A DNA stretch of 64,000 bases from Nonomuraea endophytica (GTDB lineage Bacteria; Actinomycetota; Actinomycetes; Streptosporangiales; Streptosporangiaceae): NCBI RefSeq assembly GCF_014203235.1, contig NZ_JACHIN010000014.1, positions 202,355-266,354 on the forward strand, in the 5' to 3' direction. A program made the position numbers and the translations under genes. How positions within the stretch are numbered: the stretch's first letter is position 1; every line of letters begins with the position of its first letter. The notes under the pieces are model-generated. The model did no database searches, was not told the DNA's origin, and worked only from the letters and a program-made list of their open reading frames with translations. Shown here one piece after another: positions 1 to 7,813 of this stretch.

Positions 1-177
1 CGAGCGCGGCGGCCGCTCCGGCCAGAGGATCTCGACGAGTTGGTCGGCGCCCACCACGTGTCCCGCGTTCAGCAGGAGGGTGGCGAGCAGCATGCGGGGT
101 TTCTTGCCGGAGACCCGCACGGGGTCGCCGGCGGACCTGACTTCCAACGGTCCGAGCACATGAAAAGTGACCGACAT
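1..177 (-). CDS. SARP-family transcriptional activator, N-terminal fragment (runs off the left edge)
   Basis: The first 59 codons of a minus-strand gene are visible, starting with ATG at 177. The protein begins MSVTFHVLGPLEV and continues with a GKKPRMLLATLLLNAGHVV segment followed by a WPERPP motif. This is the typical start of the winged-helix (OmpR-like) DNA-binding domain of AfsR/DnrI/RedD-type SARP regulators, which activate secondary-metabolite clusters. Everything beyond the start of the DNA-binding domain is outside the window, so it cannot be told whether this is a small SARP or a large AfsR-type protein with NB-ARC and TPR domains. It is divergent from the cell-wall hydrolase gene at 296, with a gap of about 118 bp. 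Confidence 0.85.
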   Translation of the reverse strand, partial: MSVTFHVLGPLEVRSAGDPVRVSGKKPRMLLATLLLNAGHVVGADQLVEILWPERPPRS

Positions 178-295
178 GACCGCATCCGCTCCCTTATGGA
201 GACCTGACAGCCCTTTGTATCTGTTCTGGACGTTTCTTGTGCGGCTTATGCACACCCTGGTCTCAGAGATCCCAGAACCCCCCGAGAGGATCATC

Positions 296-1219
296 ATGAA
301 GCTCAGAGGAGCAGTGGTCGCAGGCGTCACCCTCTTACTCAGCCTCGGCGCGATGCTGACCACGGGGTCAGTCGCGTCGGCCGACCCGGAGCCGTTCTCC
401 GCGGAAGCGGAGATCCTTGCCACCAACTTCCAGCTGCCGTTCCCCTGTGGACAGAGCTGGACGGGCAACTCCAGCGCCAGCAGCGCCCACCAGTCGTGGG
501 AGATCGATTTCAACCGCGGCAGCACCGCCGACGCCGACCTCGGCGACCCCGTGGTCGCCGCCGCGTCCGGCACCGTGGTGATCTCGGCGCACCAGGGCTC
601 CACCAACGGTTACGGCAACCTGGTCAAGATCGACCATGGCAGCGGCTGGACCACCTACTACGCCCACCTGAACGTCCGCTCGGTCAGCGCGGGCCAGGCC
701 GTCTCCCAGGGCCAGCAGATCGGCACCGTGGGCAAGACGAGCAAGCCGGGCAACAACATCAGCCCCCACCTCCACTACGAGGTACGGCAGGGCGAAGGCT
801 ACCCGGGCAACATCCGCAAGGCCGTCTTCAACGGCACCACCTTCGGCTACCCGGTCCAGACGCTGACCTCCAGGAACTGCGGCGGGTCCAGCAACCCGTA
901 CACCCCCGAGCAGGTCTGCGGCGCCGGCTACGGCGTCGTCGACTCGGCCGCCCTCGGCACCAGCGGCACCGTCTACCTGCTCTACAACAACTCCAACGGC
1001 AACAACTGCGTGGTCACGCTGAAGAAGACCTCGCTCGGCACCGCCTCCGCGGTGGCGGCCTATCTGGAAGTCCAAGGAAGCGCACGGATAACCGATTCGG
1101 GCAACTTCAGCTACTACGCGGGCCCGGTCAGGGCAGCGGCGCCCGGCAAGTGCGTCAAGTGGGGCGGCAAGGCGGGAACGGCCGTGTACGACTCTCCCTT
1201 CGAGCATTGTGGATCATGA
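296..1219 (+). CDS. secreted M23 (LytM-type) metallopeptidase with C-terminal SapA-like domain
   Basis: A 307-residue exported peptidoglycan endopeptidase. ATG 296 is chosen because a GAGAGGA site lies 6 nt upstream and because it opens directly onto a signal peptide (MKLRGAVVAGVTLLLSLGAM, with an ASA-type cleavage site near residue 28). The zinc peptidase core spans about residues 60-200 and shows HQSWEIDFNRG, a GTVVISAH strand and the HLHYEV signature of M23 enzymes. After an NPYTPEQVCG linker the last ~105 residues form a separate four-cysteine domain. That domain is repeated almost unchanged at the end of the next gene and resembles streptomycete spore-associated protein A-type secreted proteins (family recalled, not searched). 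Its stop overlaps the start of the amidase gene (ATGA), so the two are co-translated. Confidence 0.9.
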   Translation: MKLRGAVVAGVTLLLSLGAMLTTGSVASADPEPFSAEAEILATNFQLPFPCGQSWTGNSSASSAHQSWEIDFNRGSTADADLGDPVVAAASGTVVISAHQGSTNGYGNLVKIDHGSGWTTYYAHLNVRSVSAGQAVSQGQQIGTVGKTSKPGNNISPHLHYEVRQGEGYPGNIRKAVFNGTTFGYPVQTLTSRNCGGSSNPYTPEQVCGAGYGVVDSAALGTSGTVYLLYNNSNGNNCVVTLKKTSLGTASAVAAYLEVQGSARITDSGNFSYYAGPVRAAAPGKCVKWGGKAGTAVYDSPFEHCGS

Positions 1220-2577
1220 AACTGAGAATCCTCTTGCTGGCCGGACTGCTCGTGATGTCCGGCCAGCAGGCCGCAACGGCCTCCGCTGAATCCAGCCCGC
1301 TCGCCGACGCCTTCGACCGGGCGGCCAGCGGCTACGACGTCCCCCGCGACCTCCTGGCCGCGCTCGCCTACGCCGAAACCCACCTCGACGGCCACCGGGG
1401 CGAGCCGAGCGCCAGCGGCGGATACGGCCTGATGCACCTGGTTCCGAAGGCTCTGGAGGAGGCGGCCAAGCTCACCTCCACCCCGGCCGACCGGCTCAGG
1501 ACCGACGACGCGGCGAACGTGCTCGGCGGCGCCGCCGTACTGCGGGCCAAGGCGGACGCGCTCGGCATGGACGCGAGCGCCCGCAAGGACCCGGCGCGGT
1601 GGTACGCGGCGATCGGCGCGTACGGCGGCGCGAAGAGCACCGCCAACATCTACGCCGACGCCGTCTACGAGGCGCTGTCCAGCGGCTTCCAGGCCAAGGG
1701 CGTAAGCGTCAAGCCGCAGCCGGTGCAGCCGGAGCGCGGCGAGGACTACACGCCGTTCGCCGCCGCGGCGGTCGACTACCCCGGCGCGCTGTGGTCGGCG
1801 GCCAGCACCTCCAACTACACGGCCGCCAACCGTCCGTCCAGCGCGGCGATCAACAAGATCGTCATCCACGTCGCGCAGGGCTCCTACGCCGGGACGATCT
1901 CCTGGTTCAAGAACCCGGCGGCCAAGGTCTCCTCCCACTACGTGGTCCGCTCGTCCGACGGGCAGATCACCCAGATGGTGCGCGAGAAGGACGTCGCCTG
2001 GCACGTCAAGGGCGCCAACACCAACAGCGTCGGCATCGAGCACGAGGGCTACATCAGCGACGCCTCGTGGTTCACCGACCAGATGTACCGCGCGTCGGCG
2101 GCGCTGACCCGCAACATCGCCGACCGCTACGGCATCGCGAAGACCCGCTCGAACATCGTGGGCCACGTCGAGGTGCCCGGCAACGACCACACCGACCCGG
2201 GCCCGAACTGGGACTGGAACAAGTACATGAGCTACGTGACCGGCGGCAGCGGCAACCCGCACACGCCCGAGTCGGTCTGCGGCAGCGGCTTCAAGATCAT
2301 CGACTCGCAGTCGCTCGGCAGCGCCGGGACGGTCTACCTGCTGTACAACCCGGCCAACGGCAACAACTGCGTGGTCACGATCAAGCACACGTCGCTGGGC
2401 ACGGCCACCGCGACCAGCGCCTTCCTCGAGGTCCAGGGCAGCCCCAGGACCACCGACTCCGGCAACTTCGCCTACTACGCCGGACCGGTCAGAGCGGCCG
2501 CACCGGACAAGTGCGTCAGGTGGGGAGGGTCCGCGGGCAGCTCCACTTACACGAGCCCGTTCGAACACTGCGGCTAA
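1216..2577 (+). CDS. secreted N-acetylmuramoyl-L-alanine amidase (Amidase_2) with lysozyme-like N-terminus and SapA-like C-terminus
   Basis: A 453-residue exported peptidoglycan hydrolase translationally coupled to the M23 gene by a 4-bp ATGA overlap. Order of parts: signal peptide (MKLRILLLAGLLVMSG); about residues 30-160, a transglycosylase/lysozyme-like helical segment with LLAALAYAETHLDG and SGGYGLMHLV; about 190-340, an Amidase_2 (PGRP-like) zinc amidase with IVIHVAQGS, SSHYVVRSSDG, SVGIEHEGY and GHVEVPGNDHTDPG, which supply the His/His/His-type metal site; and the last ~105 residues, a copy of the four-cysteine domain ending in FEHCG. With its partner it would cut both the peptide cross-link and the stem-peptide amide bond. 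Whether the lysozyme-like part is active is unclear. Confidence 0.9.
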   Translation: MKLRILLLAGLLVMSGQQAATASAESSPLADAFDRAASGYDVPRDLLAALAYAETHLDGHRGEPSASGGYGLMHLVPKALEEAAKLTSTPADRLRTDDAANVLGGAAVLRAKADALGMDASARKDPARWYAAIGAYGGAKSTANIYADAVYEALSSGFQAKGVSVKPQPVQPERGEDYTPFAAAAVDYPGALWSAASTSNYTAANRPSSAAINKIVIHVAQGSYAGTISWFKNPAAKVSSHYVVRSSDGQITQMVREKDVAWHVKGANTNSVGIEHEGYISDASWFTDQMYRASAALTRNIADRYGIAKTRSNIVGHVEVPGNDHTDPGPNWDWNKYMSYVTGGSGNPHTPESVCGSGFKIIDSQSLGSAGTVYLLYNPANGNNCVVTIKHTSLGTATATSAFLEVQGSPRTTDSGNFAYYAGPVRAAAPDKCVRWGGSAGSSTYTSPFEHCG

Positions 2578-2590
2578 CAGCCCCCTTTAG

Positions 2591-2620
2591 GGAGCGCGGC
2601 GCGATCAAGCGCCGCGCTCC
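2591..2620. terminator. bidirectional rho-independent-type hairpin
   Basis: A perfect 12-bp stem (GGAGCGCGGCGC with GCGCCGCGCTCC) around a GATCAA loop is followed by TTCT. It lies between the convergent amidase (stop 2577) and acyl-CoA synthetase (stop 2654) genes and probably ends both transcripts. Confidence 0.8.
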
Positions 2621-2653
2621 TTCTACGCGCGGCCCTTCCATATGCGGGCCTTT

Positions 2654-4186
2654 CTATGTGCCGGCCACGTTTCTCGCCCAGGTGTAGTCGGGCTGACCGG
2701 CCGGACTCCGGTGGATCTCGCTGACCAGCCGCAACACGCCAGGCACCGCGTGCGCGTCCAGCCTCCCCGCGCAGTGCGCGGCCAGTTCCGCCAGCGACAG
2801 CGGCGCGACCGGAGCCACCACAGCGGTCACCCGGCCTTCAGGACCACCGACCACCACCGCGTCGTACACCGCCGGATGCGCCCGCACCGCCGCCTCCACC
2901 TCCTCGGCACGCACCTCCCCGCCGCCGGTGCGGATCACGTTGGCCACGCGGCCGAGCAGGGTGACGCTCCCGTCGTCCTCGACCCTGGCCAGGTCGCCCG
3001 GCACCGCCCACCTGCGGCCCCGGGCGTCGCACGGGAAGTCCGCGCCGTTCCAGTAGCCGCGCGCGACCCGCCCGGTCCTGCCCAGCACACCCTCCTCGCC
3101 GGGCGCGGCGAGCTCAAACCCATCAGCCAGTACGGCAGCGCCGTCCGCCAGCCCGAACCCCGCCCCAGAACCATCCGCCGGACCGAACCCTGCGCCGGCG
3201 CCATCCGCCGGCCCGAACCCGGCGCCCATCGCCTGACAGGCCAGACCGGACTCGGCGGCGCCCAGCGCGTCCACGACCGCCGCGAGACCGGGAACGGCCG
3301 CCAGCAACCCCGCCTTGGTCTCCCCCGACATGGCCGCCGCCCCCGTCACCACCGCCATGAGCCCGGCCAGTTCCCCCGGCTTCACCGCAGCCAGCAGCGG
3401 CCTGGCCATCGCGTCACCGGTCAGCACCACGACCTGGGCCCGCTCGGCCTCGGCCAGCCGTACGACCGCGCGAGGGTCGAAGCCGCGCCCGGTCCACAGG
3501 ATGAGCGTGCCGCCCGTGGTGTGACAGGTCCAGCCGAGCCACTGCCCGGCGGCCTGGGCGAGCGGCGCGCAGACCAGCATCCGCAGCCCGGCTCCGGCCG
3601 CCGCGTTCTCCGCGACCTGCTCCGCCGAGGCCACCGGCTCGCTCACGAACGAACCCATCGCGGCGAAGAACACGTCCTCGTGCCGCCAGAGCACGCCCTT
3701 CGGGCGGCCGGTCGTGCCGGCGGTGTAGATCAGGTAGTGGTCGTCGCCGGAGCGCTCCTGGGGCTCCGGCAGACTCCGGGGAAGAGCAACCGCCCTCTCG
3801 TACGGCGGGCCGTACGAGATCGTGTTCGTGAACCACGGCACCCGCGCCAGCAGACCCGCCTCGCCCACGAGCGCGGCGCACCCGGAGTCGCGCAGCACGT
3901 GGGTGAGGTCGTCCTCGCGGCAGCGGTGGTCGAGGTTCACCGGCACCGCGCGCAGCTTGAAGCAGGCCAGTTCGCTCTCCTTCCACTCGGCCCTGTTGCG
4001 CGCGAGAATGCCCACCCTGTCGCCCCGCCCGACCCGCATCCCGCTGAGGTGGCAGGCGAACCTGGTGGCGCGTTCGTCCAGCTCGCGGTAGGTGAGGCGG
4101 CGCTCACCCGCGACCAGCGCCGTCCGGCTGGGCACCGCCCGCGCCACGCTCTCGAACAGGTCGGCCAGGTTGAAAGTGCGGCTCAC
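2654..4186 (-). CDS. AMP-dependent acyl-CoA synthetase/ligase (ANL superfamily)
   Basis: A 510-residue adenylate-forming enzyme that would activate a carboxylic acid as acyl-AMP and transfer it to CoA. Visible motifs: LTYRELDERATRFA near the N-terminus, the P-loop-like YTAGTTGRPKGVLWRH at about residue 150, VTGAAAMSGETK in the middle, and VPGDLARVEDDG (A7-like) near residue 390. The C-terminal lid contains GGGEVRAEEVEAAV and ends with a PDYTWAR segment where a GK-type lysine motif would normally lie. The start is GTG. A 10-residue unit (GAGFGPADG-like) is repeated three times at about residues 318-347, encoded by a 30-bp tandem repeat at 3148-3236. The substrate is not deducible. No operon partner: the next minus-strand gene upstream starts at 5051. 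Confidence 0.85.
   Translation of the reverse strand: MSRTFNLADLFESVARAVPSRTALVAGERRLTYRELDERATRFACHLSGMRVGRGDRVGILARNRAEWKESELACFKLRAVPVNLDHRCREDDLTHVLRDSGCAALVGEAGLLARVPWFTNTISYGPPYERAVALPRSLPEPQERSGDDHYLIYTAGTTGRPKGVLWRHEDVFFAAMGSFVSEPVASAEQVAENAAAGAGLRMLVCAPLAQAAGQWLGWTCHTTGGTLILWTGRGFDPRAVVRLAEAERAQVVVLTGDAMARPLLAAVKPGELAGLMAVVTGAAAMSGETKAGLLAAVPGLAAVVDALGAAESGLACQAMGAGFGPADGAGAGFGPADGSGAGFGLADGAAVLADGFELAAPGEEGVLGRTGRVARGYWNGADFPCDARGRRWAVPGDLARVEDDGSVTLLGRVANVIRTGGGEVRAEEVEAAVRAHPAVYDAVVVGGPEGRVTAVVAPVAPLSLAELAAHCAGRLDAHAVPGVLRLVSEIHRSPAGQPDYTWARNVAGT
3148..3236 (-). repeat. 30-bp in-frame tandem repeat, about 3 copies, inside the acyl-CoA synthetase gene
   Basis: The motif CCATCCGCCGG followed by CCGAACCC recurs with a 30-bp period. 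On the coding strand it gives repeated GAGFGPADG-type decapeptides, a linker-like expansion within the enzyme. Confidence 0.75.
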
Positions 4187-4229
4187 CGGTCAAGGTTGCG
4201 CAGCCCTCACCACCTGTTGTCCAGACCTG

Positions 4230-5051
4230 TCAGAAGGTGTCGATGATGTCCACGACGTAAAGGAGCGGTCCACCGCCCGGGACGCCGATGCCACCCGTGG
4301 TCGTGAACCCTTTGACGGCCGGGACGATCATCGCCACCCGGCTGCCGACGGCCTTACCGGTCAGCGCCTCGACCCAGCCGGGCGGCACCGCCCCGGGCAC
4401 CAGCGTGAAGCCACGCGGCCCGCCGCGCCGGCGAGAGGAGTCGAAGACCGTGCGCGCCGGCCACCGGGCGCCGACATACTGCACCACGACCTTGGCCCCC
4501 GCCTTGACCACAGGCCCGGACCCGTCGATGAGCGTCCGCGATGGCCCAGGCGCCCGAAGATCCGCCGGAAGCGCGGGCAGCCCCTCCCCGAGCAGCCGAG
4601 CATCGGCCGGATACCCACCAAGAATGTCGAACACCGCCACCAGCGTCTCCCCCGGTCCGACACCCGGCGGCGCCCCACCGCCCGCCGGCCCGACCAGCAT
4701 CACCCGGCTGCCCGCCGCGTGCCCGGCCAGGGCCTCACGCCAGGCGTAAGGCACCTGCCCGTCGCCGAGCACCACGGTGGCGGGCTGGCGGGTGTCATAG
4801 GTGTTCATGTACGGCTTGTTGCCCTCCCACCGGCGTACCTCGACATCGGTGACCACCACGTCGCCCTCCTGCGTCACCCGCCCGCCGCCCTCCCAGAGCA
4901 CGGTGACCCGAGGCTCCCGACCCGGGGCCTCAGTGGGCAGGCTGATAACGGGCTTGGTCCCAAAGGCCCCGGACACCCGCGGGGTGGCCGTGGCGGTGGC
5001 GAGCCCGCAGGAGGCGACGAGCAGGATCGCGGCAAAACAGATCAGTCGCAC
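4230..5051 (-). CDS. FKBP-type peptidyl-prolyl isomerase lipoprotein, two FKBP domains
   Basis: A 273-residue predicted lipoprotein that would catalyse cis-trans isomerisation of prolyl bonds outside the membrane. GTG 5051 is chosen because AAGAAG lies 5-10 nt upstream and it opens onto a lipobox signal peptide ending LLVASC. An in-frame GTG at 5075 lacks a separated ribosome site. Two FKBP-like repeats follow: about residues 60-155 (VVTDVEVRRW, PYAWREALAGHAAGSRVMLV, VAVFDIL) and about 170-273 (VVVQYVGARW, VFDSS, PGWVEALTGKAVGSRVAMIVP, LYVVDIIDTF). Only the second has the usual VxVxYxG and VFDSS core, so the first may be degenerate. It is divergent from the DUF2293 gene. Confidence 0.85.
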   Translation of the reverse strand: MRLICFAAILLVASCGLATATATPRVSGAFGTKPVISLPTEAPGREPRVTVLWEGGGRVTQEGDVVVTDVEVRRWEGNKPYMNTYDTRQPATVVLGDGQVPYAWREALAGHAAGSRVMLVGPAGGGAPPGVGPGETLVAVFDILGGYPADARLLGEGLPALPADLRAPGPSRTLIDGSGPVVKAGAKVVVQYVGARWPARTVFDSSRRRGGPRGFTLVPGAVPPGWVEALTGKAVGSRVAMIVPAVKGFTTTGGIGVPGGGPLLYVVDIIDTF

Positions 5052-5145
5052 ACTTCGCTTCTTTGCCGCGATCACTCCAAGGGATTGGCATCTACCCCCA
5101 AAACCACACGGCCGATGCCCTCTCAAGATGCGGCATGCTGGGTGG

Positions 5146-6183
5146 GTGAGCAGGCCCAACCTCGCGCGGCGGGTGGCGGAAACGGCCGAGATCGCGCTGA
5201 CCCACCGCAAATACGTCACCTTCGTCGACGTCGTCACCGGCCTGCGCTGGCTGCACACGCGACATGTAGACACCTGGCGCCAGGGACGAGCAGCCACACT
5301 GGCAGACCTGGCCGCGGTGGACGACGACCGCCTGCTGGACGCCGCCGCGCACCTGCGCGAATGGGCACTGGGCAAGGGGCTGCTGCCGGTGGCGACGCCG
5401 TACGTGTCGAGCAGCCGCGACCGCCGCGACCTGCGCTTCACCAGAGAAGGCGACCAGGAGCCCTACAGAACCCACTGGCTCTCCCCCGACCTGAGCGAAG
5501 CCCGAGTCAAGCAGATCACCGAACGCCAAGCCAAAGCCCCGGACTTGGTGGCGATCCGCCCAGTCGACCCCTGGACCTGCGCCGAATGCGGCGACACCGG
5601 CGACTACTTGATCATGGAAGAAGACCGCCCCCACTGCCTGACCTGCACCGACCTGGACCACCTGGTACTTCTACCCGCAGGCAACGCCACCCTGAGCCGA
5701 AGAGCGAAAAAGGAAAGCGGCCTGTCAGCCCTGGTGGTCGAATACAACCGCAGACGCAAGATCTACCAGCGAGTGGGCGTGCTGGTAGAGGAATCAGCAC
5801 TGGCCCAGGCCGAGGAATCCTGCCTGGCAGACGAGGAAGTACGGCTCCGCCGCCGCGACCGCGACCGCGTCAGGCGAGAAGAGCAGGACGTCGAGTACCA
5901 GACAAGAATGGCCGCCGAAATAGCCCGCCTCTTCCCAGGTTGCCCACCCGAACGAGCAAGAGAAATCGCCGAACACGCCGGCCAACGCGGCAGCGGCCGA
6001 GTAGGCCGCTCAGCAGCAGCCAGAGCCCTGGACGAAACCGCGATCACCCTGGCCGTGGTGGCCTCAATCCGCCACCAGGACACCGACTACGACCAGTTGC
6101 TCATGTCCGGCGTCCCCCGAAAAGAAGCCCGAGACCAAATCCGAGACGCCATAGCCACCAAATTGGCCAGCTTCCGCCCCTAA
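5146..6183 (+). CDS. DUF2293 domain-containing protein
   Basis: A 345-residue protein of unknown biochemical function. The middle holds a CAECGDTGDYL ... HCLTCTDLDHLVLLP segment, a zinc-ribbon-like CxxC...CxxC pair, followed by a charged arginine/glutamate-rich helix. The C-terminus (about residues 260-335) matches the DUF2293 family: RLFPGCPPERAREIAEHA, GSGRVGRSAAARALDE, VVASIRHQDTDYDQLLMSG. The family is widespread in actinobacteria as single genes. Start uncertain: GTG 5146 opens MSRPNLARRVAE and may be leaderless; an in-frame ATG at 5128 is the alternative. Divergent from the FKBP gene. Confidence 0.8.
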   Translation: MSRPNLARRVAETAEIALTHRKYVTFVDVVTGLRWLHTRHVDTWRQGRAATLADLAAVDDDRLLDAAAHLREWALGKGLLPVATPYVSSSRDRRDLRFTREGDQEPYRTHWLSPDLSEARVKQITERQAKAPDLVAIRPVDPWTCAECGDTGDYLIMEEDRPHCLTCTDLDHLVLLPAGNATLSRRAKKESGLSALVVEYNRRRKIYQRVGVLVEESALAQAEESCLADEEVRLRRRDRDRVRREEQDVEYQTRMAAEIARLFPGCPPERAREIAEHAGQRGSGRVGRSAAARALDETAITLAVVASIRHQDTDYDQLLMSGVPRKEARDQIRDAIATKLASFRP

Positions 6184-6729
6184 AGGCATGGTGGTCGCAC
6201 CGCTCCCGCGTCCCCCCAAAAAGACTTCGCTCCGCTCAGACGCCCCTCCGGCCCCACCCCTTGCCCAGTTGGAGCACCAACCAGCTGACACCCACCCCGC
6301 GCAAAGGAACTCGCTCCGCTCGCCCGCCCACCCAGGGGCAAGCCCAGGCATGACCAGCGGCGCACCGCATGGTCGAACCGTCAAAGGCCGAGCGCTTGAG
6401 ATCCCCAAGAATGCCTGCCCGTCAGGCAAGAAGGGGGCTGCGGTGGACAAGAGCCGGCTACCTCGATGCGCAGGTCCCCTGAGTTGGAACGGATGCGCTG
6501 CGAGCGCCACCGCACTCTGACCCGCCTCAGTGCTACCGCCACCGAAACGCCTGCGCGAACGCCGCTCCGTCCGCGGCCTCTGCAATCGGCCGACTCGCCC
6601 GTGATTTCCACTCACGCACGCACCCTCCACGGCCGAAGTCCGGGCGTGGGCACTCACTCAAGGGTCTCCGGCGCCTCATGGGGCGCGAACCCGGCCTGAG
6701 ATCTCAGGAGCCCTGCGGTCCCGCCCACA
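6184..6729. other. 546-bp gene-free stretch
   Basis: No frame on either strand shows a recognisable protein or a credible start with a ribosome site. The only local structure is a short hairpin at about 6411-6425 (GCCTG / CAGGC) and two CTCCGCTC-type repeats near 6228 and 6312. I see no RNA gene. Confidence 0.5.
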
Positions 6730-7179
6730 CTACGGAGACGTGGGCCAGAACTTGGGCAGATTCACCGCAGGATCGGTCACCCGGAGCCGGCTGGCCACCG
6801 TGGGATCGACACCCTTCAAAGTGATCAAGCGCGGCCCTCCGGCCTCTTCCAGCACCGCCAGCGCGCTCGGCAACCCAGCGGCGACCGTCGCGATGGCGAT
6901 GCCCATCCCGACCAGCCCGGGATGTTTGTGCGGGTACTCGATCCGGTGCAGGCCAGAGGCTGCGATCGCGGCCACTTCCCGCGGTCGCTGCATCTGACGA
7001 CCGTCGTTGGTCAGGACAACGTGGAACCCCTCGGCCGCGGCTCGCGGATACAAGGTCTCGTCACGCGTGCCCGACCAGCCAGGAAGATCCAGGAGATGGA
7101 CGATGTCATGGTTCAGCACAAAGCTGGTCAGGACCTGATGCAGGGGGCGGGGGACGTTCTCATCCAGCAACAGCCTCAC
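6730..7179 (-). CDS. DUF5615 PIN-like nuclease, probable toxin of a DUF433/DUF5615 pair
   Basis: A 149-residue protein beginning MRLLLDENVPRPLHQVL (GTG 7179). The LLDEN opening with a conserved Asp, the HDIVHLLDLPGWSG segment and a VVLTNDGRQMQRP motif are typical of the DUF5615 PIN-like fold, in which acidic residues coordinate metal for RNA cleavage. Its start lies 20 bp inside the end of the upstream gene (7160-7813), so translation is coupled. That gene carries DUF433, the usual antitoxin partner of this family. The role as a type II toxin is inferred from family and operon only. Confidence 0.8.
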   Translation of the reverse strand: MRLLLDENVPRPLHQVLTSFVLNHDIVHLLDLPGWSGTRDETLYPRAAAEGFHVVLTNDGRQMQRPREVAAIAASGLHRIEYPHKHPGLVGMGIAIATVAAGLPSALAVLEEAGGPRLITLKGVDPTVASRLRVTDPAVNLPKFWPTSP

Positions 7180-7813
7180 GCTGCTCCCGAGGAGGGTCGT
7201 AGCTGTCGACGTAGGCGGCGAAGTCAGCGGCGTCCATCGCCGCGGTGGCAGACACGCTCGGGTAGTAGTCCGCGATCCGCTCGGCCGGGACACCGTCCCG
7301 CAGCAGTGCCGCGATCTCGTCGTACGGCACGCGGGTCCCTTCGATCACCGGCATGCCACCACGGACCGCCGGGTCGACGGTGACGTGTTCCCTGGGACGC
7401 AGCAGGTCCGGGATATGCCGTCCATCGCGGTAGAACGGCCGCAACACCTCAACCATGTCATGGATGACGATGTTGGCCCTGCGGTGCACCAGATCGGTGG
7501 CCTGACCCTGCTCGACCAAGTAGATCGTCGAGCCGTCGGTCACCAACTGATAAGCCGATAGGTGCTCGCGCTGTCGCAGGTCGTCGCGGAGTGTGTCCAA
7601 GGCTCGGCGAATCTTCTGCAGGGACGCGTCGTTGCGCAGCTTCACACAGGTGCGCAACGCGACCAGGTCTCGAAACGAGTACAGCACGGGGCGCACCGGC
7701 GAGGTCTCCGGCACCAGCACGGCCCCACGGCCTGAGCTGGCCTTACGCCAGTGCGCGAGCTGGCGAAGCGTGGCACCCGACAACGCCGCCGCCAGCTTCG
7801 GACTGTAGGACAC
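7160..7813 (-). CDS. DUF433 domain protein with N-terminal MerR-like HTH, probable antitoxin
   Basis: A 217-residue protein. GTG 7813 (MSYSPKLAAALSGATLRQLAHWRK) is preferred over GTG 7822, because GGAGG lies about 9 nt upstream of it, whereas the upstream GTG abuts the ribosome site. About residues 1-70 resemble a MerR-type winged helix (ATLRQLAHWRK, YSFRDLVALRTCVKLR). The C-terminal DUF433 part shows VTVDPAVRGGMPVIEGTRVPYDEIAALLRDGVPAERIADYYPSV (read in two pieces here: the VIEGTRVP motif and the AERIADYYPSV helix). This is a DNA-binding antitoxin architecture. It overlaps the DUF5615 gene by 20 bp and probably represses the pair. Confidence 0.82.
   Translation of the reverse strand: MSYSPKLAAALSGATLRQLAHWRKASSGRGAVLVPETSPVRPVLYSFRDLVALRTCVKLRNDASLQKIRRALDTLRDDLRQREHLSAYQLVTDGSTIYLVEQGQATDLVHRRANIVIHDMVEVLRPFYRDGRHIPDLLRPREHVTVDPAVRGGMPVIEGTRVPYDEIAALLRDGVPAERIADYYPSVSATAAMDAADFAAYVDSYDPPREQREAVAG

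Noticed and set aside
368..2568. Long minus-strand frames opposite the two cell-wall hydrolase genes
   Set aside because: Arg/Ala/Val-rich shadow translations caused by GC-rich third positions; the plus-strand proteins have clear domains and ribosome sites.
6184..6729. tRNA or small RNA gene
   Set aside because: No cloverleaf, no T-loop consensus in a fitting position, and only a minor hairpin.
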